DNA of 64,000 nt. Source: Hypericum androsaemum. Its lineage: Eukaryota > Streptophyta > Magnoliopsida > Malpighiales > Hypericaceae. Positions 1 through 12,629 of this stretch are shown here, in pieces (position 1 is the stretch's first letter; each line of letters starts with the position of its first letter). Both the position numbers and the translations under genes were made by a program. Location: contig OZ023186.1 in NCBI GenBank assembly GCA_963995505.1, positions 16,127,570-16,191,569 of the forward strand, read 5' to 3'. The notes beneath the pieces are model-generated. The model saw only the letters and a list, made by a program, of their open reading frames with translations. It did not search any database and had not been told where the DNA came from.

Positions 1-400
1 GGAGAAACCATTAGTGATAAAAGGGGTTTAGAGCTGGAAGAAGGAGGAGAATCGGTTTAGAATTTGGTTTTGGTTTAGTTATTTTTGTTGATTTTAATTT
101 TAGTTGAAAGATTTTGATTCTTAGGAAGAAGATGCAAGGAAGAAGATAAAAGATTCGTGTGAAAGAAGAATGTATGTTGATCTCTGAGAGGTGTATTATT
201 TTAAATAGGAGGACCAATAGAGATTATTAAAAATAGTAAAGACTAAACCAGATATTTTGTTAAATACCAAGGATCTGAAGGCAATTTTTACACATGCTTC
301 CTAAGATTGATTTTCAATTTTTGTTTACACCAATTGGTATCAAGATACAACTACGTCCACTAAACTAATTTCAAGTTGTGTGAGAATTTTAAAAGGCTCC
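1..400. other. Flank of the LINE, no gene recognised
   Basis: AT-rich sequence with no convincing coding region. One short minus-strand open frame (11-217) is low-complexity and resembles nothing I recognise. The only clear landmark is at its right edge, where the left copy of the LINE target-site duplication begins. Confidence 0.4.
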
Positions 401-403
401 AAA

Positions 404-415
404 ATTCTCTCGGTT
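404..415. repeat. LINE target-site duplication, left copy
   Basis: ATTCTCTCGGTT, matched exactly at 9391-9402 directly after the LINE A tract. Confidence 0.88.
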
Positions 416-625
416 ATTACTTCTCTCTCTACGTGTTGCTCTTTGGAAACTTCCCCCTTTTCTTCTTCTTTTCTCATGCAACTCAAAAATAACCCTGCAT
501 TTTCCTTCTAAATCTTTCATCCTCAATAGTCAACGGATCCTCCCCGTGGCTCCGATCCTGCCCTGGAATCCTTCCTCCTACAAGCTCAAAGGCTAAAAAA
601 TGGTCCCTCACTCTTAACTCCTCCT

Positions 626-2429
626 TTGGAGGTTGTGGCTGAAGATCCCTCTAAGGATCTGGTCCTAATTGGTAAACTATTCTCCCCCCATCTTTTCAAA
701 TATTTTATGATTAGGGCGAGTGTCTCCAAATCTTGGAACGTCCTGCCCGGCGAGATGGTTGTGACCGAGCTGGCTAAGAACAGTTTCTCCTTCTCTTTCA
801 ACTGTCTAGAGGATATGACTAGGGCGCTTGAGAACACCCCATGGTCGGTCTCTGATCAATATTTAGTCCTCAATGACTGAGACTCTCGATTGCCCTAGTC
901 AATGGTGGACTTCTCCATAACTGAGTTCTTTGTTCATGTACATGGTCTCCCTCATATGTTCCTCTCGAGACAGGTGGAAGAGCTGGTTGGGTCACAATTT
1001 CATAAACTGATGTTTGTTGATGATTCTGAAGCTTTCAATGCTAGTAAAGTTGGCTTTCTGCGTTCAAGGGTTCAAGTCCTCCTATCTGTCCCTATACCAC
1101 CTGGGTTTACACTACCTAGACCGGATGATCCACCCTGAAAAATTAGTTTTAAATATGAATGGCTGCCTGAGCTTTGTGGCTTCTGTGGTCTAATTGGGCA
1201 TTTGATTCACTCCTGCTCTGTGGAAGAGAGTAAGCTTCTGTTTATGCGCATGCTAAAGCCGGAAGAGCTTCCATATGGGTCTTGGTTAAAGGCAGAGCCC
1301 TTTTTTGCTGATCAGAGATCTCAGGACTCAGGGTCACTCTGGTCTTTCTCTGAACGCCATTCCTCAAACCCTTCTCGAAGGGGCTCGTCGATTCAGGATG
1401 GGTCATCTTCGATGATTCCAAATTTGAATGTGGAACCATCCCCAGTCTTGCTAGAGGATGGGATGATTTTCTCTTCTGGGCCGGGACCCACTCGGCATAT
1501 TGAAGAATTTTTAGATATTATCTCCAGTCTTATTTTCTTGGTCCCACCAGGTATGAAGAGGATGTTGATAGCTTGACTTACTTAGGAAAAGTAGCCACCT
1601 CTAGAACATCCAGCGTCTCTCTCATCGGGTACTTCCATCCCATCAGTTTTCAAGACTTTTATACCTGCCAGCCCCCCTCTATTGTTTACAAGTACTCATT
1701 CCCCTACTCTTATTAATGCTGATTCGACCTTCCTCTATAGAGGTGACTAATGTTCAGACTACAAGTCAGGTGCCCACTAGATGCCTTGTTATAAATTTAA
1801 CTACTGGTGGGCTTAATTCCTCTTCTGATGATGGGCCGAAGTGGCCTTGTGGTTCGTTGGTTCAAAATTTAAAACTGAAGGGATCGACTATTCTGATAAG
1901 TGCTGATTATCCTACATCTTCCTTGGGCCTCCCTTTTAAGAAAAGGGGAGGGGTGTGTATCTATGATGGGCTGGGCCTGGACTTGATCTCTTCAGGGTCG
2001 GGAAAATAAAAAGGTTTGGACTCCTTTGATGAAGTCCTACTTAGCAAAAAGGCCTCGTTCTCACTTCTTGGCTTCTCCTTGAGTGCCTTCGTGACCTCGA
2101 CCACTAGACATTCATCAATATTCTCGGATCTCCACTTCGGTGGCATCTATCTAATCCATGTCCAGGATGCTGAGATTTTAAGCAATGCCATCTTCTTTAT
2201 TGGGCTAGCTTCTGATCTTCCTACTCATGGGAAAAATATGAAAAGATTCTACACCAAAAATTGTATGGTTCAATCGATCCAGATCTCGCCTATCAACCTA
2301 ATTGAAGATCAATCTTCTGAGCAAGCTGGGGCTACCAAGTTTGGTGTTGTCCCTACGGAGTCATCTTTAGGTTGTTCTTTCTCTTCTATGTTCTGGGAGG
2401 CAACTTTGCTGTCTCCTGAGTATAAATGA
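626..2429 (+). pseudogene. LINE ORF1 (DUF4283-like, CCHC knuckle), broken
   Basis: This is the RNA-binding ORF1 of the LINE. The piece at 626-880 reads LFSPHLFKYFMIRA, typical of the DUF4283 domain of plant L1 ORF1 and related proteins. The next piece (902-1138) continues it after stops, and around 1170-1215 the sequence encodes CGFCGLIGHLIHSC, a zinc-knuckle spacing. The region to 2429 is a serine-rich tail with no domain I can name. Stops near 880, 1137 and 1576, plus frame changes, split the frame into at least five pieces, so no functional protein can be made. Start codon of the original protein is not certain. Confidence 0.75.
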
Positions 2430-2469
2430 ATGCTTTGCTGTCCTCGACAGTTCGTAGATTAAAAGGCTA

Positions 2470-5080
2470 TGTTGGTCAATTTTCCCTCTCTATTATTTTT
2501 TTTAATAGAAACTAAGCAGCGTAGAGGGAGGGTTGATAAGATTAGACGTAACTGTAAGTTTGTAATGCGTTCCATGTAGATCCTTGTGGCCTTTCTGGGG
2601 GTCTGACACTATGGTGAACTGATGATGTTGTTGTTGATGTTCTTGGTTAGAATTCAAACTACATTGACACTTGTTGCTTGGAGGTGTCTTCTGGCAATAT
2701 TTGGTACACTACTTTCTTGTATGGGGAGCTTGATTCCTCTAAGAATTATAATTTTTGGGTGACGAATTTCCTAGGATCAACTATTTGGATCCCTGGCTAG
2801 TCATGAGTGATTTGAATCTTGTCTCTTCTCCTCATGAGAGGCAAGAGAGAAATTCACTTGATTTATGGAAGATGGCTCTGCTTAATAATTTTATTACTGA
2901 TGGTGACTTGATTGACTTGGATTTTAAATGGAACCCCTTTACCTGGTCAAATCTATAATTGAATGACAAGAATATCCTTCAAAGATTGGATAGAAATTTA
3001 GGAAATGCTCTTTGGAGCTCCTTATTCCCTAATGCGTAGGTTATTCTTGGGACAATCAACCCCTCTGATCATTGTCCTTTTCTTGTTCAATTCAGATCTA
3101 TGCCGCGTGTTAAACGCATTTTTAGATTTGAAGAAATCTAAATAAAGGAGGATGGTTGTTCAGATATTGTTGACTACTCCTAGTCAAGCCCTTCTAGTGG
3201 TACGGCTTCTGTGAATTTCTCACTTAAGACGTCTCGTTGCTCTTCTCACTTAACTTATTGGAGTCTTAGCAAGAGAGAAAATAGAAGAAAGAGGATCAAC
3301 TCTCTTTCTTTACAACTTAAATACATACAGCTTACTGCTCACGCCTCACTTTGTAAGAGTGTGGAAATCTCCATTAAAAAAGAGCTTTACCTTTTGTTGG
3401 AAAAGGAGGAAATTTTTTGGGCCAATGCTCTAGGATTAATTGACTGAAGTGCATAAACCAAAATACTAAGTACTTCCACTCTACTTGCTCAAACTGTCGA
3501 TACTAATCAAATTACTAAATTGCCTGATTCAAATGGTAATTGGGTTGAATCTGAATCATGACTAAAGTTAATGGTCAATGAGCATTTTTACAAGCTTTTC
3601 CATATGTTCCTATTTTCGATCCTTCCGAGATCCTCAACTGTATTCCCCGGTTGGTTTCCCCTCAAATAGAATCATGCTTTCTCAGGCCTCTGGGGGATGA
3701 GGAAATTTGTACTGCTACTTTTGAAATGGGCGACAGGAAAGCCTCAGAGCCTGATAGTTTTTCTGGCCTCTTCTACCATAAGTATTGGGCCTCTGTGGGC
3801 TGAGACCTTATTGCTCTTATAAAAGAATTTTTCAACTCCTCTATTGTCCCAAAAAATTTGAACAGGACCTATATTGCCTTGATTCCAAAGACTCTCAGTC
3901 CAGTAAACGTGAATGGGTTTAGACCTATTACTTTATGCAACTTTGCATACAAAGTTTACTCTAAGATTCTCGCCAATAGGCTCCGCCCCTGGATGCCTTC
4001 TCTTATTCATGAGTCTCAATGGACCTTTGTTAAAGGTCGGTCTATTCAGGATAATGTTATTGTGGCCCATGAGGTTTTTCACCACCTCAGAACTAATCTA
4101 AGACACACGAACTTATCTTTGGCAATCAAACTTGATCTAAAAAGGCCTATGATCTTGTGAACTGGAAGTTCTTGGAACTTGTTATGATTAGTTTGGGCTT
4201 TCCTTGTCATTGGATTGCTTGCCTTATAGGATGTGTCAAGTATGCCTCATATAGTGTCCTTTTTAATAGCCAGCCGCTTAGTTGATTCAAGGCATCGAGG
4301 GGAATTCGGCAAGGGGATCCTCTTTCCCCGTTCCTTTTTCTCTTTGTTTCTGATACACTGGTCCACTACTTAAATCATGCCAAACTGCAGGGCCACATCC
4401 AAGGCATCCAAATTTTCCCTTTTTGCCCAAGTATCTCGCAAATTTTATTTGCGGATGATACCCTTATTTTTGCTAAAGCCAGTGTGACAGAAATCACCAC
4501 TATGAAACATCTTCTCATCAATTTCTCGGTCAATAATGGATAGGAGATGAACTTTGACAAATCCAGCTTATGTTTTTCCAAGTGGGAAAGCCATTCAAAT
4601 ATTACTCTTTTCTTTGATATTCTTAATATGGAGATAATGAGCCCTTCTGACAAGTATTTGGGTATGCCCACCTTTTGGGGTGGATCTAAAAAGGAGGCTC
4701 TCAGTTTTTTGCTTGATCAGATCCGCAAAAAGGCTTCAAATTGGAAATTGAAACTTCTCTCCTTGGCGGGCACTGCAGGGAGACTTTTATTAAAGACGTT
4801 CTAACTGCCATTCTGAGTTACTCCATGCAGTGCTTATTATTCCCCATCACTTTCTGTTTGAGTATTGATAGTATAATTGCCAAGTTTTTGTGGTCCGGAG
4901 ACCCCGATGCTCAGAAAATCCACTAGATGGCCTGGAATAAGGTCACTGCCTCCAAGGGTTTAGATAGTTTGGGATTCAGAAATACTCACACCTTTAATCC
5001 TGCCTTATTGGCTAAGCAGGCCTGGCAATTATTAAGTGATCTGTCTACTCTATGCTTTCGTGTCTTGAAAGGAATTTACT
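2470..5080 (+). pseudogene. LINE ORF2 5' part: endonuclease and reverse transcriptase, broken
   Basis: Endonuclease signatures are FLIETKQ near 2495, VMSDLNL near 2800 (the family's GDFN region) and SDHCPFLVQF near 3070. Reverse transcriptase follows: FRPITLCNFAYKVYSKILANRL (from about 3918), KGRSIQDN, a broken AYD motif near 4140 (a one-base loss turns KKAYDL into KRPMIL and a stop), GIRQGDPLSPFLF near 4300 and the catalytic FADDTLIFAKA near 4450, then YLGMP. Multiple stops and shifts make it non-functional. The frame runs into the solo LTR at 5083 and resumes at 7972. Confidence 0.88.
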
Positions 5081-5082
5081 TC

Positions 5083-7966
5083 TGTAATACCCAACTATAT
5101 TAGTGGAAATTAGTTTGATTTAATCAAGTATGTTAAGTCATTTGATAAATTAATATTATACTATGTTGCAAAGTAGCAACACTAGTTGATCATTAAGAAA
5201 TTCTAGGAATGTAGTTAGATATAATTTTTTTAAGACACAAAAAAATATAATTATTCTTTACATATATCGAAGACCAAAATGAACTGTGTAACTAGTGTTG
5301 TGGCAACATGACTACACACCCGAAAATGTGGCAACTCATTATAATGAGATAAGTTCTCCAAAATCTACCTGAAAATTTAAAAGGCACCAAAGAACGAAAT
5401 AAATTTGTGAAAGTAAATTTGATAAAATCCATGTAGAAAGGATAAGAAGGGAAAAACAAGGATAACCATGAAAAGAAAAGATAGTAAAACGTGGCAATGG
5501 TTAAAAAAGTAAAGAAACGTGGGTGCACTAACAAGTTGACAACTAGCAAAGTAGACACAAATTAACTAAATGAGGTGGTGCAAATAAAGGTGAAACGAAT
5601 ATAGATTTCAATTTCAAGAGTTCCACCGAAAATGAGAAAACAAAAAGGGTCAAGTAGGAAACAGAAAAGAAAGAAGAAAGCTAACGAAAAGAAAGCTCAA
5701 GGAATATGAAGAAGATAATTGAAATCAACACCACAAGGTCAGTTATATCTGATTATTCAAAATTTAGTATTTGATTTATTAAAATTTGGAAGTAATGATC
5801 TGTCAACTTTTTAGGCCATTGTATTTAGTAGGAATTTAATGTGTAAGTGAAAACTTTTAATGTTGTCGTATAAAATAAGTGAACAAAGATAAACTATTTA
5901 GTATAAAAACAGGGAGGCCTAGTTATATTTAATCTTAATACAAAAGAGTATATATTTTAGTGTCGAAATAAAACCTTGTTCTTGAAATAACTTGGTTCAT
6001 TTATAGGAGTAACAATGTTGTTGAACCTTGTGGGCTGGTAAATAATTCAATGGTTGTCGAGGTTGGAATCGAATGGAAAATTGATCAATACACTCTACGA
6101 GATGAGCTGTTGTAACATGAAATATACTTAAAGAGAGAATATATGAATTTGCAAGTAAATTAAATTTAGTTACTGTAAGATTGAGATAGCCTTGTTGGTA
6201 TTAAATAGAATTGGAAATTTAGTGAGGACGTTTCTTAATTTTAAATAAGGAAGTGAAATGATTATTGGAAGAATTAATTTGTGGTAATTGGATTATAATA
6301 TTAGAGTTTTATTAGAAATTGGATGTGGTTAATGGAAACTGTGCCCAAGACAGGACTACGGAAATTGTATACCACTTGTGAAAATGATCAAACTAAATGG
6401 TTTTCTAAAAGGGTAATTGCTTAGGTTGACTAATTGAAGAAACTTGAAGAAATGCTTACCGAGAGGTTGGAGGAAAATTGATTTATTTAGAAGAAATAAT
6501 TGCTTGGTATGAGTTGAAAAGTTTTAGGAAACGGTTTGCAGGGTCAAATGAAACTAAGTTAATGAAAAGAAGAAAATAAAGAAAAGATAAGAGATTATGG
6601 TTTATCGAGCAAGAAAAGAATAACGAAAATAATGAAGTTATATTTGTCTTCATTAGTCTAATTCAATTATGGACCGGTGACAATGAACAGTACTTAGTGA
6701 AGTAAACGAGTAAAATTTGTTTTATTTGGAGAAAATGAATCGCTGTGATTTCCAAAAATTAACAACAGAAATTGGAAATCTTATTTCATTGAATGGTTGC
6801 TCTAATACCAGGTTTTGGAGTACGAATATTTTCTCTTTGACGAGTTGAAGGGTAGCCTATGTTTTAGCAGTTTGACGTCCAAATCGGTAAACAAATAATA
6901 TGTGACTCGTGCTTTATTTGGCGTACTCTATTTATTTGTTATGATCTTAATATGGTAATGTGAGTGCATTTTGTGCATTTGTCATATGAGCATATTGTAT
7001 GACGTTATGATTTGTGAAAGTTTGTTCAATCTGGCCCAGCGGGGGAACTTGATATATTTGATATGTTTTGGAGCCTATGAATTTGTTACGATATGAAAGT
7101 CTATTATATGGATGGCTCTGCTCTGTGATATGGACGTCTAGTAGGCAGAGATCTACCGTGACCAACCGGGGATGTTGGCATATGTGCACATATACTGAGG
7201 ATACAATGGATTCTGATATGATTTGTTTGGCCGGCGGGGTTAGTTTCTGATGGCGCCTTTGAGATATGGCATCCTCGTGTCGGAGTTGGAGTGACACTAT
7301 CTAGATCTTGCCGAATGTTTGTCGGTTCTGCTATATGATTTGGGATTATGTGTTCATGTGTCAAATTGTGTGACGGTATGGGACGTTGCGTAGTTTGCTC
7401 ATGTTTCTGTGCCATTGTGATTATATGCTAATGTTTGGCCATTTGGTAAGTATGGATTTTGGTTAATGTACATTTCAGATATGATTCATATGCATGGTTA
7501 GTTATATGCATGTGTTAGGTATGTTTGTGCATCGAGTAGCTAAATAAATTGCGATGCATATCTTATTTGTTTACTGAGTGTTCCAAAACACTCATCCCCC
7601 TTCTCACACGTTTTGCAGGAACTCGAATACGAGTTGTATTGGTTTGGAGATCTACTGTGATCGTACCAAGTCTGCTTTATTCTCTGGGATTGGTCTGGAG
7701 GCCTCCAGTTTGTATTTTTCTCATTGATCTAGAAGCTCCGTAGTCACAGGATTTGTTTTGATCTTGGGAGTATGTATTAAAAAGAAAATGCTTGGCCTAT
7801 ATTTTGTAAATTTGGAATATGAAACTAAAGATCATTAAGTTTTAAATTTTATGTTTAAATACTTATGATTATAAATTTGAATACGTTAGAGGCTGACTAG
7901 ATTTATTTTGTGAATAACATGGTTAAAGTCTAGCGCCGGTCACCGACCTGAGTTCGGGTTGTGACA
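5083..7966. mobile_element. 2.9-kb solo LTR inserted in the LINE
   Basis: The block starts TGTAATACCC and ends GTTGTGACA, and is flanked by an exact 5-bp duplication ACTTC (5078-5082 and 7967-7971). The LINE ORF2 frame stops at one side and continues at the other. No second LTR, primer site or coding domain is present inside, so it is a solo LTR left by LTR-LTR recombination. Length and ends resemble the long LTRs of Ty3/gypsy chromoviruses of the Del/Tekay type; that assignment is an inference from memory of such LTRs. The strand cannot be fixed without the internal region, although the TGTAATACCC end suggests the plus orientation. Confidence 0.85.
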
Positions 7967-7971
7967 ACTTC

Positions 7972-9355
7972 CCCTCTACTGATTTGATTCATGTGAGAAA
8001 GGGTCATCGTTCCTCTTGGATGTGGAACCGTTTACTTGCTGGTATTGATTCACTGGCGAGGGGGGAGGAGGGAGGGGGTCTACTTTCTCGTGTGGGGAAT
8101 GGACTCACGACAAATATTTGGCAGGATGCCTAGATCCTGTCTCTCCCTCTTGGTCGGCTCGCCTCTCCTCTAACTCCTCCTCATATTTCCTATGTTGCTG
8201 ATCTTATGGTTCAGGGCTCCCGCTCCTGGAATATGCAACATGATCTGTTCAATTCGATTGAGACTGAGGCCATTTCCAGAATATGCAACATATGCAACAT
8301 ATGTGGCGTCATGCTTCAAGTGGTATTTACTAGATCAAAATGGGGCATCACTTCTTAAACTTATCCCAGATCTCCAACATGTCCTTGAATAGGGCGGATA
8401 CTAGTAGGAGTTCCTTTGATCAGGGGCTATGGCCCGCTATTTGGAAACTAACGGTTCCCCTAAAAATTAGGATGTTTGCTTGGAGACTTGCTAATAATGC
8501 TCTTTCCATTGCCCAGAACTTATTTTCTAGACATATGAGCCTATGTGATCTTTGTTCCATTTGTCAATCGGCTCCGAAATCTGTTATGCATTTATTGTTT
8601 GAATGTTCGCATGCTAGGGCAACATGGTTTGCCTGTTCTCTTGGTGGCCGTGTTCTGGAGGTCACTTGTTAGAACTTTCGGATGTGGCTTAGACAAATAC
8701 TGAGCCTGTTGAAATCTTCGGATACAACGCATTTTGTGTCTCTTTACCTTATTTGTCTGCTGGAGTAATTGGGGGGCTAGAAAAAAAGCTTTTATTTGAA
8801 GGTGCAAAAATTATTCCTTATACGACTGCTTCTCATGCCTGTGATCTCTGCAACGAATTCTTGCAGGTACTCAGCCCCTAGCCTGATGATGTTTGTCCCA
8901 TCTCTTCATGGGCGGCCCCTTTAGCGGGCGACATGAAGCTCAACTGCGATACCTCCTGGATGGATACCCATTCGAGAGCTGGCCTAGCCTGCATTGCAAG
9001 AGATTTTCATGGCCTCATTATAAGGAGTCAGTCACAACTTTTGTTCGCTTCTTCTCCTTTGGAAGCGGAGCTCCGTTCGATACAGATGGCCATTTCTACA
9101 GTTTCCGAGTACTTTCGGATAGTGACCATTTCTATTGAATCGGATTGTCGGATTACTTGCACTTTTCTTATCCACCCCGACCCAGTTTTAGATTGGGAAG
9201 TTGAACTTCTTGTAATAGAGCTTAGACGTTTCCTTGCTCTTTTACCCTTATGTTCAATTGTTTATATTCCTAGGTCGGTAAATCAGGTTACCGATTGGGC
9301 TATCTCCCGTCCTTCTGATCTTGATGCACTTTTGTTCATGAATTTCCCTACTTGA
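7972..9355 (+). pseudogene. LINE ORF2 3' part: zf-RVT region and RNase H
   Basis: The first part (about 8400-8672) reads KLTVPLKIRMFAWRLANNAL and C-x2-C spaced CDLCSICQSAP...HLLFECSHA, the zinc-binding region that follows RT in plant L1s. The second part (8933-9355) is an RNase H domain of the RVT_3 type: KLNCDTSW at the start, EAELRSIQMA in the middle, a SDCR segment, and IPRSVNQVTDW near the end. It ends at a stop about 30 bp before the A tract. The open RNase H frame of 140 codons is the best preserved part of the LINE, but the protein as a whole is broken upstream. Confidence 0.85.
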
Positions 9356-9390
9356 TGAATATAAGCTCTAGGTATGTTGTTCAAAAAAAA

Positions 9391-9402
9391 ATTCTCTCGG
9401 TT
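9391..9402. repeat. LINE target-site duplication, right copy
   Basis: ATTCTCTCGGTT directly following a run of nine A residues; exact match to 404-415. Confidence 0.88.
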
Positions 9403-10225
9403 GACACTTGATATTAGAAATCTTATGTCTTAATTTTATGGGTTTGCTTTATTCATTAATAACAAATAATTTAGGGTTGTCAACAATTTAAAATTGCGGA
9501 TTTTTCTACGATTTCAGCCTCATTCATAATATTTGGAAACGTAAATTTATTTATCAAAATCCATTTTTTGTCACATTAAAAGCGTGTATTATGATATTAT
9601 TTGTAGATAAAGCGCGTTTGGATCCCCGACAACTTGGCTGGGAAATGAATCAATCTGAGGACGGCACTGGCTATTTTAAAGACTTTCTTTTTCTTTTTGT
9701 AAAAATTATTTTAAAGATTTTCCATGTTGTCTATTATTCCTGCACCGACTACGATATATAAATTCCAAAAAAAGTTCCTTTATCATAAAAATAATTTTGG
9801 GGTGAATTTTTAGTACTAGCACCCAAAAATTTTATATGTGAATTTAAATATTTTATCACTTAACTCATAAAAATAATAGCAGTAATAAAAGTACACCAAA
9901 ATTGAAGCTGATTGATTACATAAACGGTGGGAAAGAAGAACTTGATTTGATAGCAGTAATGATCGGGCCCCAAGCCATTAATATACAATCCAAAAGAAAA
10001 CACGTCCGCTACAAGGTTGTCTAGAGAGTGACCAAAAACCATGATAATTTTTTAAATCAAAATATCTATGTACATTTAGTTGGGTAGATTTTATTAAGGG
10101 ATGACAAACTTTTTCTAACAATTTGCATATAAAATTTTATCAATTGCCTCATCTAGCGCTTGGGAACTAACAATGTAAGAAATGAAAAACTAAGCGACAA
10201 TTATTATAAGTTTTTGGGTGCACTG
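9403..10225. other. AT-rich spacer between the LINE and the gypsy remnant
   Basis: No recognisable gene, no TSD and no repeated end motif. It may include the unrecognised left LTR of the gypsy element that follows, but I could not find its partner. Confidence 0.35.
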
Positions 10226-10289
10226 ATGCGATTCTAATCTTACTGGCTCAATGCACCAGCTACAAGTTAGGGTGATACAATAGTCAGTG

Positions 10290-10980
10290 GTGATGCAATC
10301 ACAGTTGACGGCTAGGGATTACTGCAAATTCCAGAGGGTTAAGTCGCCCGCATTCTATGGTGCACAAAATTCAGTACAGATATAGAATTGGGTGATGGAG
10401 ATGGAGAAGACTTTTCAGATTGTACGCACTGAGTTAATTGATAAAGTGATGTTCGGTTCCTACATATTGTCGGGGGATGCCCGTAGATAGTGGGAAACAC
10501 ATGAAAGAATCTGTCAAGATAGGTAGAAAGAAAATGAGAGAAGAATTTGTCAAGATACAGATGACGTGGTAGAAGTTGATGTTAATGGTTGGGAGACAAT
10601 CTTGAAGGATTTTAGAGATCCATTTATCCGAGCAGTTGTGAGGAGCAAAAATGCACGAGAAATTGATCAGTTGGTGTAGGTTGATATGACAGCGTTGGAT
10701 TATGATCGAGAGTTTTCTAGGCTTTTGATGTTCAAGCTGGCTGCTTCCTTAAATGAAGACCCTCGAGTTCGAAAGTTTGAGGACGGACTTGTAGAGGATA
10801 TCATGGATCATATAGTACCTCTTATGTTACTCAAATACTCAGAGATATTTTAGAGGGCACTGGTGATCGAACAAAATCTGTGTCGAAAGAAGGTAGATAA
10901 GGAACATGCAAAGAAGAAAATGGGAAAATTTATGAGAAACCAATCCACTGAACCAACGAAGAGATCTTAGACTACCTACA
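10290..10980 (+). pseudogene. Gypsy gag remnant
   Basis: Conceptual translation gives ARDYCKFQRVKSPAFYGAQ, then METEMEKTF-like and WETILKDFRDPFI segments followed by REIDQLV and FEDGLVEDIMDHIVPL, the pattern of the retrotransposon gag domain (Retrotrans_gag) of gypsy chromoviruses. At least four in-frame stops are present (for example after SVQI and after GDARR), several at positions where Trp would be expected. It ends where the tandem-repeat block begins. Confidence 0.7.
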
Positions 10981-11314
10981 GCAGTTGGCCGAGCCGAGCG
11001 CTCGGCCAATATTTAATGATTTGAAAAAAAAAAACAGAAAAGAAGTGATGAACGCTCGGCCGAGCGGATTGGTTGGTCAATTTTTTTTCTTTTCAATAAT
11101 CTAACTATCTAGTTATTTTTACTTGGTATAATATTATTCGTAAAAATAGATTTATTCGGATAAGATTTGTGTAGTTATAAAAATTGAAGTTATCTTTAAC
11201 AAAATTAAAATTATTTTTTTTAATATCTATAAAAAATAGAGCCCAATATTGACATATTTTGATTCACAATTTGTATTCCAATTTTTGACATAACTAAATC
11301 GTTCGAATATTAAT

Positions 11315-11842
11315 TTCAAACATATTTTTGACATTCTTATACTTCGAATTTGGAGAAGTCATAAACTAAAAAGTTGTAGATATATGTCCCACCTTCACAA
11401 AGCAACTTAAATCAACTCAATTGGACTACGGAATAAAAAGTTGTGGCTCCCAAATCGAAACTCGTACTCGTAACTCGCTCGACTATTGACTTCAAACATA
11501 TTTTTGATATTCTTATACTTCGAATTTGGAGAAGTCATAAACTAAAAAGTTGTAGATATATGTCCCACCTTCACAAAGCAACTTAAATCAACTCAATTGG
11601 ACTACGGAATAAAAAGTTGTGGCTCCCAAATCGAAACTCGTACTCGTAACTCGCTCGACTATTGACTTCAAATATATTTTTGACATTCTTATACTTCGAA
11701 TTTGGAGAAGTCATAAACTAAAAAGTTATAGATATATGTCCCACCTTCATAAAGCAACTTGAATCAACTCAATTGGACTCCGGAATAAAAAGTTGTGGCA
11801 AAAGTTTAGAAACGAATATCGTGTTATTGAAAACATAATTAT
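11315..11842 (+). repeat. Three tandem copies of a 176-bp unit
   Basis: Copies start at 11315, 11491 and 11667, spacing 176 bp both times. Each unit contains CTTATACTTCGAATTTGGAG, then AAGTTGTAGATATATGTCCC, then a segment ending in AATCAACTCAATTGGACT and AAAAAGTTGTGGC. Copies differ by only a few bases (for example the third has TTATAGATATATG). The block interrupts the gypsy element between gag and protease. Related units appear near 35.86-36.37 kb and 52.2-53.05 kb. Confidence 0.9.
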
Positions 11843-11894
11843 TTTCGTAATATATATTTTTAATCTAAACAAATGAGAGTAGATAATATGTGGA

Positions 11895-12050
11895 TGAGAG
11901 AGAAATTAATAATTTATTCTGTGAACTGGGTTGCTGATGTGAGTAGAAAATATGTAAGTGGATTGGATTGGATAGGAATTGGGTATGGAAGAGAGAGAAA
12001 TTAATAATTTATTCCGTGACCTGGATTGGATGGGTTGCTGATGTGGGTAG
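11895..12050 (+). repeat. Short direct duplication, period about 97 bp
   Basis: The phrase GAGAGAAATTAATAATTTATTC occurs at about 11899 and again at about 11992, each followed by GTGA-CTGG and GGTTGCTGATGTG. This is a local tandem duplication with no coding content. Confidence 0.65.
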
Positions 12051-12629
12051 TCTTACAATCCGACTTCGGGGGAAAATTTCCCCAAAAGTTCAAACATGTG
12101 GTGTGGGAGATGCATGTAGGTGGGGCACACCCAAAATCAATGCAGATGGGTTGCCAGAGCATATTTTAGGTGCAGGAAGATGGAGCATCAACTAGAGGAC
12201 TACCTTGATGTCCGCACACGATCTCTAGCAACAATAGTCACTAATACTTGACTGATCACTGCCAACTGCGCCTTAGGTCCAATAGGGGTGAACCTGATAG
12301 CAAGAGTCACAACACTTAATTAGAAGGATGCGGGTCAAAAGGGAGACGTGGTGATAGATAAATGTTGTTTAGTGTTTGGTTTTCTCTATAAGAATATTGT
12401 TTTAACTCTAGAACTCTACCGCTGACAAGTAAATTTTTAGTAGCTAGTTTTCCTACAAGCACATTGTTTGATTCTAAAGCTTTCGTTTATTATTGAATAT
12501 TTTATATGGAGACATAAGTTATTAAGAAGTAGGTGTAAGGAGGAACTGTCAATTAGAACACTCCTAGGAAAAACAATTATTATGGACCAAAGTTATAATT
12601 GTGAAATCGTTATAATGGAAACTTTTGAA

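Larger units (their letters stand above)
416..9390 (+). mobile_element. Full-length, decayed L1-type LINE split by a solo LTR
   Basis: The element carries, in order, an ORF1 with a CCHC-type knuckle, an endonuclease, a reverse transcriptase, a zf-RVT-like region and an RNase H domain, then a short A tract. Both ends are fixed by a 12-bp target-site duplication ATTCTCTCGGTT (404-415 and 9391-9402), extended by adjacent A residues. After removing the 2.9-kb solo LTR (5083-7966) the element is about 6.1 kb, the usual size of a complete plant L1. Many stops and frameshifts in all domains show it is old and inactive. The 5' start just after the left TSD implies a full-length rather than 5'-truncated insertion. 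Confidence 0.9.
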
